64,000 bases of DNA from Micromonospora sp. WMMD980 (GTDB lineage Bacteria; Actinomycetota; Actinomycetes; Mycobacteriales; Micromonosporaceae), in contig NZ_JARUBE010000003.1 of the NCBI RefSeq assembly GCF_029626035.1, positions 3,410,001-3,474,000 on the forward strand, in the 5' to 3' direction. Position 1 is the stretch's first letter. Each line of letters starts with the position of its first letter. Both the position numbers and the translations under genes were made by a program. The notes under the pieces are model-generated. The model saw only the letters and a list, made by a program, of their open reading frames with translations, was not told where the DNA came from and searched no databases. This document shows positions 26,329 to 39,992 of the stretch, in pieces.

Positions 26329-26904
26329 TCAGGCCGCCTCGCGCAGCGCCACCTCGACCCGCTGCCGCAGCTCGTCGACGTCGGCGCCGGCCTCGACGAG
26401 CACCTGCGCGCCCAGGCCGTTGCCCTCCCGGAGCAGGCCGAGCAGGATGTGCTCGGTGCCGATGTGCCGGTGGCGCAGCCGCAGGGCCTCACGCAGCGAC
26501 AGCTCCAGCACCTTCTTCGCCCGGGGCGAGAACCGGCCGTTGTCGTGCCGGCGGCGCCACCACCGGCGCGGGCGCGGCGTCGCCTCGCGCAGCGCGTCGG
26601 GGCCGAAGGACTCCTCGATGCGGGCCACGATCGCGGCGAGGTCGACACCGATCTCGCGCAGCGCGGCCGCGTCCGCCGCACCGAGGCCGTCGACGCCCTG
26701 CGCGGTGTGGCGGGTCACCGCGGCGCGCAGCCCGGCGGCGTCGATGCCGTCGGCCGCCAGCAGGCGGACCGCCAGGTTGTCGTGGTCGGCGAGCACGCCG
26801 AGCAGCAGGTGTTCCGTGCCGACCGGACGCCGGCCCTCGGTCTGGGCCTCGACGAGCGCGTGGTGCACCACGGCCCGGGCCCGGTCGGTGAATCGTTCGA
26901 ACAT
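26329..26904 (-). CDS. Clp N-terminal domain protein (adaptor-like)
   Basis: 191-aa protein made of two Clp_N repeats and no AAA+ ATPase. First repeat residues 1-75 (MFERFTDRARAVVHHALVEAQ, VGTEHLLLGVL); second about 115-191 (FSPRAKKVLELSLREALRLRHRHIGTEHILLGLLREGNG). It probably binds substrates or partners for the ClpC/ClpP protease, or competes with ClpC. ATG at 26904 shares one base with the stop of the HTH gene (TGATG), so the two are coupled. Confidence 0.88.
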   Translation of the reverse strand: MFERFTDRARAVVHHALVEAQTEGRRPVGTEHLLLGVLADHDNLAVRLLAADGIDAAGLRAAVTRHTAQGVDGLGAADAAALREIGVDLAAIVARIEESFGPDALREATPRPRRWWRRRHDNGRFSPRAKKVLELSLREALRLRHRHIGTEHILLGLLREGNGLGAQVLVEAGADVDELRQRVEVALREAA

Positions 26905-27140
26905 CACGCCTCCCAGCTTTCGCGCACCGCCGGTCGCCCGGCGTGCTTCTTGTGGACCGCCTGCCGGCTGACCTCGAGGGCGTCGGCGATCTCCTGCCAG
27001 GACCAGCCCTGTCGCCGGGCGTTGTCCACCTGGACCACCTCGAGCCGTTCGAGCAGCCGGCGCAGGGCGAGCACCGCGCGCAGGCCGACCTTGGGGTCGG
27101 TGCTGCCGGCCGCCGCCGCGAGTTCCGTCGCCTGACTCAT
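26904..27140 (-). CDS. Small helix-turn-helix regulator
   Basis: 78-aa DNA-binding protein with a homeodomain-like HTH in the second half (RRQGWSWQEIADALEVSRQAVHKKHAG). It precedes a Clp-N protein, a pair repeatedly seen in actinobacteria. Two palindromic sites, at 27143 and 27171, lie immediately upstream of its ATG in the promoter shared with the divergent PP2C gene, so it likely represses itself and perhaps PP2C. Confidence 0.85.
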   Translation of the reverse strand: MSQATELAAAAGSTDPKVGLRAVLALRRLLERLEVVQVDNARRQGWSWQEIADALEVSRQAVHKKHAGRPAVRESWEA

Positions 27141-27142
27141 GC

Positions 27143-27160
27143 TGTCAATCTAGGTTGACA
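27143..27160. promoter_or_regulatory. Operator 1, TGTCAA-N6-TTGACA
   Basis: Perfect palindromic half-sites directly upstream of the HTH start; the right half doubles as a possible TTGACA -35. Likely target of the small HTH protein. Confidence 0.6.
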
Positions 27161-27170
27161 ATGCCCGCAC

Positions 27171-27186
27171 GTCAACCCCGGTTGAC
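27171..27186. promoter_or_regulatory. Operator 2, GTCAAC-N4-GTTGAC
   Basis: Second palindrome with the same half-site, centred about 27 nt from operator 1 and facing the PP2C gene. Confidence 0.6.
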
Positions 27187-27242
27187 AGAAGACACGCCGT
27201 CACCTGCCCGTCCATCGCTCGCGCCGGTGTTACGTTCCGTAG

Positions 27243-28043
27243 GTGTTCCGTCGCCGTCCGCTGGACCGGCCGGTCGAGGCCGCCCGCCGGCTGACCGCCG
27301 GTCGGCTCACCCTGGAGGTGGCCGGGGGCAGCGTGGTCGGGTACCGCTATCCGGAGAACTACGACGTGCTGCACGTCGATGACGAGCTGCCACTGGCCGT
27401 GGTCTGCGACGGCATGGGTGAGGGCGAGGGCAGCCGGGTGGCCGGCACGACCGCCACCCGCACCTTCGTCGAGCAGCTCCGCGCCCGCTGGCCGGCCGTC
27501 GACGCCGCCGGCCTACGCGCCGCCACGACCGAGACACACCGACGGGTACGTCGGGCCGGCGCCGCCCACGCCGGGCTGACCGGGTGCACACTCACCGCGC
27601 TCGTGGTCGAGCCGACCGGCGGCCAGGGGTGGCTGGTGCAGCTCGGCGACTCCCGGGCCTACCGGCTGCGCGAGGGGCTGCTGGAGCTGGTCACGGTCGA
27701 CCACACGATGGCCTGGCTCGGCCTGCTGCACGGTTGGTGGCCGGCCGGCTCACCGGAGGCGGCCCGGGCCCGCTACCAACTGCTGCGCCACGTCGGGCAC
27801 CCCGACGCGCCGGACCCCGACCTGCTCTGCCTGCCGCTGCGTCGCGGTGACACCTGGCTGCTCTGCACCGACGGGGTGAGTGACCAGCTCGGCTACCACC
27901 GGCTGCGCGACCTGATCGCCGCCCGGCGGGACCCGGCGCGCACCGTCCGGACCCTGCTCGACGCCAGCCTGGACGCCGGCGGCGAGGACAACGCGACCGC
28001 CGTGGTGCTCCGGGTGCACCCCACGCTGCCCGCGCCGCGCTGA
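27243..28043 (+). CDS. PP2C-family protein serine/threonine phosphatase
   Basis: 266-aa soluble metal-dependent phosphatase. Motifs: ENYDVLHVDDELPLAVVCDGMGEGEGS (metal Asp and Gly), GCTLTALVV, LVQLGDSRAYRLR, WLLCTDGVSD, and GGEDNATAVVLRV (last metal Asp). No membrane or sensor domain. It should reverse Ser/Thr kinase phosphorylation; the target is unknown. Start GTG at 27243. It shares a divergent control region with two HTH-type operators with the HTH/Clp-N pair. Confidence 0.88.
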   Translation: MFRRRPLDRPVEAARRLTAGRLTLEVAGGSVVGYRYPENYDVLHVDDELPLAVVCDGMGEGEGSRVAGTTATRTFVEQLRARWPAVDAAGLRAATTETHRRVRRAGAAHAGLTGCTLTALVVEPTGGQGWLVQLGDSRAYRLREGLLELVTVDHTMAWLGLLHGWWPAGSPEAARARYQLLRHVGHPDAPDPDLLCLPLRRGDTWLLCTDGVSDQLGYHRLRDLIAARRDPARTVRTLLDASLDAGGEDNATAVVLRVHPTLPAPR

Positions 28044-28084
28044 CCGCCGCGACGGCGGCGTGACCGGAAGCACTCCCAACACTC

Positions 28085-28108
28085 TGACAATCTGTGCAAG
28101 TATTGTCA
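28085..28108. promoter_or_regulatory. TetR autoregulatory operator
   Basis: Inverted repeat TGACAAT-N10-ATTGTCA ending 2 nt before the TetR start codon. AT-rich against its surroundings; position implies autorepression. Confidence 0.55.
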
Positions 28109-28110
28109 GC

Positions 28111-28674
28111 ATGTCAGAGGAACGGTTGGCGACGATCCTGGCCGCCGCGTACGCGTGCTTCACCCGGCACGGCATGCGGCGCACCACCATGGACGACATC
28201 GCCGCCGCCGCCGGGATGTCCCGGCCCGCGGTCTACCAGTACGTGCGCAACAAGGACGACGCCTACCGGCGGTTGGCCGAACGGCTCTTCACCGACTCGC
28301 TCGACCGGGCCCGCCACGCCGCCGCCACCGGCGGAGGCGACCTCGCCGGCCGGCTGCACGACGTGCTCGCCGCCAAGCTGGAACTCACCCTCACGCTGCA
28401 CCGGGACAGCCCGCACGCCACCGAACTGCTCGACGCCAGCGGCAAGCTCACCGGCGACCTCGTCGAGGCGTACACCGCCGAGCTGACCGACCTGGTGGCC
28501 GACGCGCTGGCGGACGCCGCCGGGCCGCGGGCCCGCGCGGTGGCCGACGTGCTCGTCGCGCTCACCCGCGGTCTGGAGGCCGACCTCACCGACCCCGACC
28601 TGCCCCGGCAGCGGCTGCGCGACGGCGTCGCGCTGCTCGTCGCCGGCCTACCCCACCAGGGCGACCCCGCATGA
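28111..28674 (+). CDS. TetR-family transcriptional regulator
   Basis: 187-aa repressor. The N-terminal HTH is classic: AAAYACFTRHGMRRTTMDDIAAAAGMSRPAVYQYVRNKDDAYR. The C-terminal ligand domain is family-variable. ATG at 28111 is immediately preceded by an inverted repeat that is probably its operator. The stop overlaps the SDR gene by 4 nt (ATGA), so the likely regulated target is the downstream dehydrogenase and itself. Confidence 0.92.
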   Translation: MSEERLATILAAAYACFTRHGMRRTTMDDIAAAAGMSRPAVYQYVRNKDDAYRRLAERLFTDSLDRARHAAATGGGDLAGRLHDVLAAKLELTLTLHRDSPHATELLDASGKLTGDLVEAYTAELTDLVADALADAAGPRARAVADVLVALTRGLEADLTDPDLPRQRLRDGVALLVAGLPHQGDPA

Positions 28675-29495
28675 CCGCCGTCCTGATCACCGGCACCTCC
28701 TCCGGCATCGGCCGGGCCACCGTCGCGCGCCTCGCCCGCCGGCCCGACCTCACCGTCTACGCGACCGCGCGCCGGGTCGACGCGCTCGCCGACCTGGCCG
28801 ACACCGGCGCCCGACTGCTCCCCCTCGACGTCACCGACGAGGCGTCCATGCGCGCCGCCGTGGAAGCGGTGGAGGCCGCCCACGGCCAGGTCGACGTGCT
28901 GGTCAACAACGCCGGTTACGGCGAGTACGGCCCGATCGAAGAGACCCCGATGCAGCGGGTGCGCGCCCAGTTCGAGACGAACGTCTTCGGGCTGGCCCGG
29001 CTCACCCAGCTCGTGCTGCCCGGCATGCGCCGGGCCGGCCGGGGCCGGATCGTCAACGTCAGCTCGATGGGCGGGCGGCTGGTCTTCCCCGGCGGCGGCT
29101 ACTACCACGCCAGCAAGTACGCGGTGGAGGCCGTCTCCGACGCGCTGCGCCAGGAGACCCGCCCGTTCGGCATCGACGTGGCGGTGATCGAGCCGGGCCT
29201 GATCCGCACCGGCTTCGGCGCGGTCGCCGCCTCCTCGCTCGGCGCGGGCGCCGACCCGGCCGGGCCGTACCACCGGATGGTCGCCGCGGTCGACGCGGCG
29301 ATGGCGAAGTCCTACCGCAGCCGGCTGCTGGCCGCCCCGCCGGAGGCGGTGGCCCGCACCATCGAGCGGGCCGTGGTGGCCCGCCGGCCCCGCACCCGCT
29401 ACCTGGTCACCGCCGCCGCGTGGGCGATGGTGCACACCCGCCGACTGTTCGGCGCCCGGCTCTTCGACGCGGTCAACCGCCTCCAGTTCCGCTGA
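28671..29495 (+). CDS. Short-chain dehydrogenase/reductase
   Basis: 274-aa NAD(P)-dependent classical SDR. Cofactor motif ITGTSSGIGRATVARL; NNAG in VLVNNAGYGEYGP; catalytic Ser in IVNVSSMGG and YxxxK in YYHASKYAVEAVSDAL; PG motif VIEPGLIRTGF. A C-terminal hydrophobic stretch (YLVTAAAWAMVHTRRLFG) could contact membrane or lipid substrate. Co-transcribed with the TetR gene. Substrate unknown. Confidence 0.93.
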   Translation: MTAVLITGTSSGIGRATVARLARRPDLTVYATARRVDALADLADTGARLLPLDVTDEASMRAAVEAVEAAHGQVDVLVNNAGYGEYGPIEETPMQRVRAQFETNVFGLARLTQLVLPGMRRAGRGRIVNVSSMGGRLVFPGGGYYHASKYAVEAVSDALRQETRPFGIDVAVIEPGLIRTGFGAVAASSLGAGADPAGPYHRMVAAVDAAMAKSYRSRLLAAPPEAVARTIERAVVARRPRTRYLVTAAAWAMVHTRRLFGARLFDAVNRLQFR

Positions 29496-29561
29496 CCCGC
29501 TCCGGCCGACCCGGCCGCCCGACTACCGTGGGTGAAAAGCGCGGTCGGGAGGTGAGCCGAC

Positions 29562-30392
29562 ATGGCCGCACCCAGCCACGGCGCGGTGGTGGTCGGCGTC
29601 GGCCGGTCGGCGGAGGCCCTGTCGGTGGTCCGCACAGCCGCCGGCGAGGCCGCGGCCCACCACCGGCCGCTGCACCTGCTGCACGCGTTCAACTGGGCGG
29701 CCACCGGCGGCCCGGCACCGGCCGGCGGCAGCCGGCTCGACGCCGAGAACGCGCTGGAGCGGGCCGGCAGGATCGTCGCCGACACCGCGCCGGAGGTCCC
29801 GCTCAGCGGCGAGATCGTGGAGGGCTCACCGGTCGAGGCGCTGCTACGGGCCGCCGACGCCGCATTCCTGGTCGCGCTCGGTGACGGCGGTATGGCCACC
29901 TGCCGGGCCTGCGTACCGGCCGACGCGCCGGCCGTCGAGCTGGCCGCCCGGGCCGGCTGCCCGGTCCTCGTCGGCCGCTCCGAGCCCGCACCGCCCGGCC
30001 CGCTGCTGGTCGGCTGGGACGACTCACCCGGCTCCCACGCCACCCTCGGGTACGCCTTCGACTGCGCCGAGCGCCGGGGCGCCCGACTGCTCGCCGTCCG
30101 GGTGGTCGAACCGGAGCGCCGCGACGGCGACGACGGTGTGCTGGAGGAGGCGGTCAACCGGCACGCCGCCCGGCACCCCCGGGTCGCCGCGGAGTGCCAG
30201 ACCGTACGTGGCGACCCCCGCGACGTCCTGCTCGACCGGTCCCGCTCGGCGCAACTCGCCGTGGTGGGGGCGCGCGGCGACGGTCCGGTGCAGTCCAGCC
30301 TGGGCGAGGTCAGCCAGGCGCTGCTCTACCACTCGCCGGCCCCGCTGATCGTCGTACGCGGGCTCGACCCGGGCGCCGGGGAGGGGTCGTGA
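29562..30392 (+). CDS. Universal stress protein, two domains
   Basis: 276-aa tandem UspA protein. Domain 1 (residues 8-135) begins VVVGVGRSAEALSVVRTAA but its loop is degenerate. Domain 2 has LLVGWDDSPGSHATLGYAFDCA and VVGARGDGPVQSSLGEVSQALLYHSPAPLIVV, which retains the G-x2-G-x9-G(S)-type ATP loop in altered form. Opens the stress/dormancy block next to phosphoketolase. GGAGGTGA precedes ATG at 29562. Confidence 0.88.
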   Translation: MAAPSHGAVVVGVGRSAEALSVVRTAAGEAAAHHRPLHLLHAFNWAATGGPAPAGGSRLDAENALERAGRIVADTAPEVPLSGEIVEGSPVEALLRAADAAFLVALGDGGMATCRACVPADAPAVELAARAGCPVLVGRSEPAPPGPLLVGWDDSPGSHATLGYAFDCAERRGARLLAVRVVEPERRDGDDGVLEEAVNRHAARHPRVAAECQTVRGDPRDVLLDRSRSAQLAVVGARGDGPVQSSLGEVSQALLYHSPAPLIVVRGLDPGAGEGS

Positions 30393-30406
30393 CGCCCACG
30401 CGACCC

Positions 30407-30420
30407 GGGACCTACGGCCC
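30407..30420. promoter_or_regulatory. DosR-type box upstream of phosphoketolase
   Basis: GGGACCTACGGCCC, fitting the symmetric GGGAC...GNCCC core of mycobacterial DosR sites and nearly identical to the box at 39904. It lies 101 nt before the xfp start. Confidence 0.6.
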
Positions 30421-30520
30421 TGACCGTCGCCCCCGGGCGGCGGCGAGAGTGGACGCGTCGGGGACGACAGATTCCTCCCCGAGTGGCAGACGACCCCGAG
30501 CCACGAGAGGCTAACGCAGC

Positions 30521-32932
30521 ATGGACACCGCGCTGGACCTGCACAGCCCCCTGACCGACGACGAGCTGCGCCGGCTGGACGCCTACTGGCGGGCGGCGAA
30601 CTACCTGACCGTCGGGCAGATCTACCTGCTCGACAACCCGCTGCTCCGCGAGCCGCTCAAGCCTGAGCATGTGAAGCCGCGCCTGCTGGGGCACTGGGGC
30701 ACCAGCCCGGGCCTCAACCTGCTCTACGCGCACCTCAACCGGGTCATCGTCGACCGGGACCTGTCCGCCATCTTCGTCACCGGCCCCGGCCACGGCGGCC
30801 CCGCGCTGGTCGCCAACACGTGGCTGGAGGGCACCTACAGCGAGCTGTACCACCACATCCCGCGCGACGAGGCCGGCATGCAGCGGCTGTTCCGCCAGTT
30901 CTCCTTCCCCGGCGGCATCCCCAGCCACGTGGCGCCGGAGGTGCCGGGCTCGATCCACGAGGGCGGGGAGCTGGGATACGCGCTGAGCCACGCGTACGGT
31001 GCCGCGTTCGACAACCCGGACCTGCTGGTCGCCTGCGTGATCGGCGACGGCGAGGCGGAGACCGGCCCACTGGCCGGGAGCTGGCTGTCGAACGTGTTCC
31101 TCAACCCGGCGCGCGACGGTGCGGTGCTGCCGATCCTGCACCTCAACGGCTACAAGATCGCCAACCCGACCGTGCTGGACCGGATCCCCGCCGAGGACCT
31201 GCTCGACCTGATGCGCGGCTACGGCTACCAGCCGTACGTGGTCGAGGGCGACGACCCGACGGCCGTGCACCAGATGCTCGCCGCGACGCTGGACCGGGCG
31301 GTCGACGAGATCGCCGAGATCCAGCGCCGGGCCCGCTCCGGTGGTGACGTCGAGCGTCCCCGCTGGCCGATGATCGTGCTCCGCACGCCGAAGGGCTGGA
31401 CCGGGCCGGCGGACGTGGACGGCAAGCCTGTCGAGGGCACGTTCCGCGCCCACCAGGTGCCGATCGCCGAGGTGCGCGACAACCCGGCGCACCTGGCCGA
31501 GCTGGAGCGCTGGCTGCGCAGCTACCACCCGGAGGAGCTGTTCGACGCCACCGGCGGCCCGGTCGCCGAGCTGGCCGCGCTGCCGCCGGCCGGCGACCGG
31601 CGGATGAGCGCCAATCCGGTGGCCAACGGCGGCCGGCTGCTGCGCAACCTGGAGCTGCCCGACTTCCGCGAGTACGGCGTCGCCGTCGAGGAGCCCGGCG
31701 GAACGGTCGCCGGCGCGGCCGGCACGCTCGGCCCCTGGGTCCGCGACGTGATCACCCGCAACCCGCAGACGTTCCGCCTGTTCGGCCCGGACGAGGTCGC
31801 CTCCAACCGGCTCGGCGCCGCGTTCGAGGTCACCGACCGCGCGTTCGTCGGCCGCCGGGAGCCGGGCGACGACCACCTCTCCCCCGACGGCCGGGTGATG
31901 GAGGTGCTCTCCGAGCACCTCTGCGAGGGCTGGCTGGAGGGCTACCTGCTGACCGGCCGGCACGGCATCTTCACCAGCTACGAGGCGTTCATCCACATCG
32001 TCGACTCGATGGTCAACCAGCACGCCAAGTGGCTCAAGGTGACCCGGCACATTCCCTGGCGGGAGCCGATCGCCTCGCTGAACTACCTGCTCTCCAGCCA
32101 CGTCTGGCGGCAGGACCACAACGGCTTCTCGCACCAGGACCCGGGCTTCATCGACCACGTGGTCAACAAGAAGGCCGAGGTGGTCCGGGTCTATCTGCCG
32201 CCGGACGCCAACACGCTGCTCTCCACCACGGACCACTGCCTGCGCAGCCGGAACTACATCAACGTGGTGGTGGCCGGCAAGCAGCCGGCGCCGAACTGGC
32301 TGACCATGGACGAGGCGGTCCAGCACTGCCGCCGGGGCCTGGGCATCTGGGACTGGGCCAGCACCGACGACGACGCCGAGCCGGACGTGGTGCTCGCCTG
32401 CGCCGGCGACGTGCCGACGCTGGAAACCCTCGCGGCGGCCGACCTGCTGCGCCGGCACCTGCCCGAGCTGAAGGTGCGGGTGGTCAACGTGGTCGACCTG
32501 ATGCGCCTGCAACCGCCGTCGGAGCACCCGCACGGCCTGCCGGACAACGAGTTCGACACCATCTTCACCCGCGACAAGCCGGTCATCTTCGCCTACCACG
32601 GCTATCCGTGGCTGATCCACCGGCTCACCTACCGCCGGGCCAACCACGAGAACCTGCACGTGCGCGGCTACAAGGAGGAGGGCACCACCACCACGCCGTT
32701 CGACATGGTGATGCTCAACGACCTGGACCGCTTCCACCTGGTCATCGACGTGATCGACCGGGTGCCGGGGCTGCGCTCGCGCGCCGCGCACCTGCGCCAG
32801 GAGATGGTGGACGTCCGGCAGGCATGCCGTGACTACACCCGCGAGCACGGCGAGGACGACCCCCGGGTCGCCGAGTGGCGCTGGATCCGCGAGACCGACC
32901 CTGCGGTCAGGACCGGTGAGCGCGAGGCGTGA
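30521..32932 (+). CDS. xfp: Xylulose-5-phosphate/fructose-6-phosphate phosphoketolase
   Basis: 803-aa thiamine-diphosphate enzyme that splits xylulose-5-P or fructose-6-P with phosphate to acetyl-phosphate plus glyceraldehyde-3-P or erythrose-4-P. Near-full family length. Landmarks: [74 protein letters not shown], the ThDP site [38 protein letters not shown], and the C-terminal [14 protein letters not shown]. It gives ATP via acetate kinase without respiration, fitting a low-oxygen programme. A DosR-type box precedes it and a universal stress gene follows. Confidence 0.97.
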   Translation: MDTALDLHSPLTDDELRRLDAYWRAANYLTVGQIYLLDNPLLREPLKPEHVKPRLLGHWGTSPGLNLLYAHLNRVIVDRDLSAIFVTGPGHGGPALVANTWLEGTYSELYHHIPRDEAGMQRLFRQFSFPGGIPSHVAPEVPGSIHEGGELGYALSHAYGAAFDNPDLLVACVIGDGEAETGPLAGSWLSNVFLNPARDGAVLPILHLNGYKIANPTVLDRIPAEDLLDLMRGYGYQPYVVEGDDPTAVHQMLAATLDRAVDEIAEIQRRARSGGDVERPRWPMIVLRTPKGWTGPADVDGKPVEGTFRAHQVPIAEVRDNPAHLAELERWLRSYHPEELFDATGGPVAELAALPPAGDRRMSANPVANGGRLLRNLELPDFREYGVAVEEPGGTVAGAAGTLGPWVRDVITRNPQTFRLFGPDEVASNRLGAAFEVTDRAFVGRREPGDDHLSPDGRVMEVLSEHLCEGWLEGYLLTGRHGIFTSYEAFIHIVDSMVNQHAKWLKVTRHIPWREPIASLNYLLSSHVWRQDHNGFSHQDPGFIDHVVNKKAEVVRVYLPPDANTLLSTTDHCLRSRNYINVVVAGKQPAPNWLTMDEAVQHCRRGLGIWDWASTDDDAEPDVVLACAGDVPTLETLAAADLLRRHLPELKVRVVNVVDLMRLQPPSEHPHGLPDNEFDTIFTRDKPVIFAYHGYPWLIHRLTYRRANHENLHVRGYKEEGTTTTPFDMVMLNDLDRFHLVIDVIDRVPGLRSRAAHLRQEMVDVRQACRDYTREHGEDDPRVAEWRWIRETDPAVRTGEREA

Positions 32933-32976
32933 GCCGGCACACCCCCGCGGACGCGAACGGAAGGCAGGCACAGCGA

Positions 32977-33834
32977 ATGAACAACGACGAGATCCTGGTC
33001 GGCTACGACGGCTCCACCGACGCGTCGGTGGCCCTGGACTGGGCGCTCGACGAGGCGGGCCGCTCCGGCCGGCCGGTACGGCTGGCGTACGTCTTCGAGT
33101 GGCTCACCGTGGCCGGTTGGATCGGCCCCGGGGTGGCACCCGGGATCTGGCCGGACGAGAACGCCCGGCGGGAGGTCGAGGAACTGGTCCGCAAGGCGGC
33201 GGCGGACGCCGCCGCCGAGCGGCCCGGCGTCACCGTGCACGGCGAGGTGTTCGACGGCCCACCCGCGCTGGTGCTCCAGGAACGCTCCGCCGAGGCGGGC
33301 GTGCTGGTGCTCGGCAGCCGGGGGCACGGCGGGTTCGGCGGGCTGCTCGCCGGCTCCACCGCGGTCTCCGTCACCGCGCACGCGCACTGCCCGGTCGTGG
33401 TGGTCCGCGACGGCCGGGCCGTCACGTCCGGCCCGGTGGTGGTCGGCTCGGACGGCTCCGACTCGGCCCTGCGGGCGCTCGGCTTCGCCATGGAGCGCGC
33501 CGCCCAGCGGGACGTGCCGCTGCGGGTGCTGCGGGTCTGGTCGCCGCCGGGCGGGTCGCCCGTGGACTTCGACCCGGAGGACGTCGCGGCGAACGAGCGG
33601 ACCGCCGTCGAGGCGGAGCTGACCCCGTGGCGGGAAACCTTCCCCGACGTGCCGGTCGAGATCTCGGCGGTCCCGGGCAGCGCGGCGTCGCTGTTGGTGG
33701 AGGCGAGCGGCTCGGCGCAACTCGTGGTGGTCGGCAGCCGGGGCCGGGGCGGGCTGGGCGGGATGCTGCTCGGCTCGGTCAGCCAGCAGCTCATCCAGCA
33801 CGCCCACTGCCCCGTCGCGGTGGTCCGGGAGTGA
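32977..33834 (+). CDS. Universal stress protein, two domains
   Basis: 285-aa tandem UspA protein with intact ATP-binding loops in both halves: LVGYDGSTDASVALDWAL with VLGSRGHGGFGGLLAGSTAVSVTAHAHCPVVVV, and VVGSDGSDSALRALGFAM with VVGSRGRGGLGGMLLGSVSQQLIQHAHCPVAVV. This type dominates the mycobacterial DosR regulon. ATG at 32977 gives the canonical start; GTG at 32929 overlapping the xfp stop is an alternative. It probably shares the xfp transcript. A GGGGCCCC repeat doublet follows its stop. Confidence 0.93.
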   Translation: MNNDEILVGYDGSTDASVALDWALDEAGRSGRPVRLAYVFEWLTVAGWIGPGVAPGIWPDENARREVEELVRKAAADAAAERPGVTVHGEVFDGPPALVLQERSAEAGVLVLGSRGHGGFGGLLAGSTAVSVTAHAHCPVVVVRDGRAVTSGPVVVGSDGSDSALRALGFAMERAAQRDVPLRVLRVWSPPGGSPVDFDPEDVAANERTAVEAELTPWRETFPDVPVEISAVPGSAASLLVEASGSAQLVVVGSRGRGGLGGMLLGSVSQQLIQHAHCPVAVVRE

Positions 33835-33881
33835 AAGGCGGGGCCCCTTCTTAACGCATTCTGCATAGGAGGGGCCCCCGC

Positions 33882-33888
<7 letters not shown>
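33835..33888. repeat. GGGGCCCC/TTAACGC repeat doublet between convergent genes
   Basis: Two direct units AAGGCGGGGCCCC-TTCTTAACGC and AGGAGGGGCCCC-CGCTTAACGC separated by 9 nt. The second TTAACG supplies the stop and last codon of the P-type ATPase gene. It may serve as a bidirectional terminator. Confidence 0.75.
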
Positions 33889-39160
<5,272 letters not shown>

Positions 39161-39171
39161 CCCGCCCGGGG

Positions 39172-39810
39172 TCAGTGGGTCTTGCCGAGCAACCGGGTGG
39201 CCAGCACCGCCGCCTGGGTGCGCCGTTCCAGGCCGAGCTTGGCCAGCACGCTGGAGACGTAGTTCTTCACGGTCTTCTCGGCCAGGAACATCTTGCCGGC
39301 GATCTCGCGGTTGGTGAGCCCCTCGGCGACGTACTCCAGGATCCGCCGCTCCTGCTCGGTGAGGGACTTCAGCTCCCGCGGCTGCTCCACCCCGCTGCGG
39401 ATGCGCTCCAGCACCCGCGTGGTGATGGCCGGGTCGAGCAGCGACTGCCCGGCCGCCACCCGGCGGACCGCGTCCACCAGGTCGGTGCCGCGGATCTGCT
39501 TGAGCACGTAGCCGGCCGCGCCGGCCATGATGGCCGCGAAGAGCGCCTCGTCGTCCTCGTACGAGGTGAGGATCAGGCCCTTGACGGACGAGTCGACGGC
39601 GCGCACGTCGCGGCAGACGTCGATGCCGTTGCCGTCGGGCAGCCGGGCGTCGAGGATCGCCACGTCGGGGCGGAGCGCGGGGATCCGCCGCGTCGCCTCC
39701 TGAGCCAGGCCGGACTCGCCGACCACCTCGATGTCGCCGCTGCTCTGGAGCAGATCGGCCAGGCCACGGCGGACGACCTCGTGGTCGTCGAGCAGGAACA
39801 CCCGGATCAT
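39172..39810 (-). CDS. DosR-like NarL/LuxR response regulator
   Basis: 212-aa regulator strongly resembling mycobacterial DosR. The receiver has the acidic pocket FLLDDHEVVRRGL and phospho-acceptor Asp54 in AILDARLPDGNGIDVCRD, the same position as in DosR. Switch Thr in ILTSYEDDEA; Lys in GYVLKQIRG. The LuxR-type HTH LTEQERRILEYVAEGLTNREIAGKMFLAEKTVKNYVSSVLAKLGLERRTQAA is nearly superimposable on DosR's. Partner is the convergent kinase. Boxes upstream (39847, 39904) suggest autoregulation. Confidence 0.93.
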   Translation of the reverse strand: MIRVFLLDDHEVVRRGLADLLQSSGDIEVVGESGLAQEATRRIPALRPDVAILDARLPDGNGIDVCRDVRAVDSSVKGLILTSYEDDEALFAAIMAGAAGYVLKQIRGTDLVDAVRRVAAGQSLLDPAITTRVLERIRSGVEQPRELKSLTEQERRILEYVAEGLTNREIAGKMFLAEKTVKNYVSSVLAKLGLERRTQAAVLATRLLGKTH

Positions 39811-39846
39811 CCGTCCTTTCTACCCGCTGGGCCGGCACCCCCGCAC

Positions 39847-39860
39847 GGGTCGAAGGTCCC
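39847..39860. promoter_or_regulatory. DosR-type box near dosR start
   Basis: GGGTCGAAGGTCCC (complement GGGACCTTCGACCC), 37 nt upstream of the dosR-like start. A looser GGGAC-N5-GACCC follows at 39880-39894. Confidence 0.55.
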
Positions 39861-39903
39861 GTCCGTCGCGCGCCGGGCCGGGACGGTCGGACCCGCCCAG
39901 GTG

Positions 39904-39917
39904 GGGACCTCCGGCCC
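39904..39917. promoter_or_regulatory. DosR-type box upstream of second Acg-like gene
   Basis: GGGACCTCCGGCCC, differing by one base from the xfp box at 30407, 76 nt before the second Acg-like start. Confidence 0.6.
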
Positions 39918-39992
39918 TGATCGGAGCCGACCCCGGTGACGCACCGTTGGGGGGACCGACCGGGGGGATGCCCGCACGGAGGGAGCACGACC

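Noticed and set aside
30326..32971. Minus-strand open frame opposite phosphoketolase
   Set aside because: Phosphoketolase motifs are complete on the plus strand; the opposite frame has no recognisable domain.
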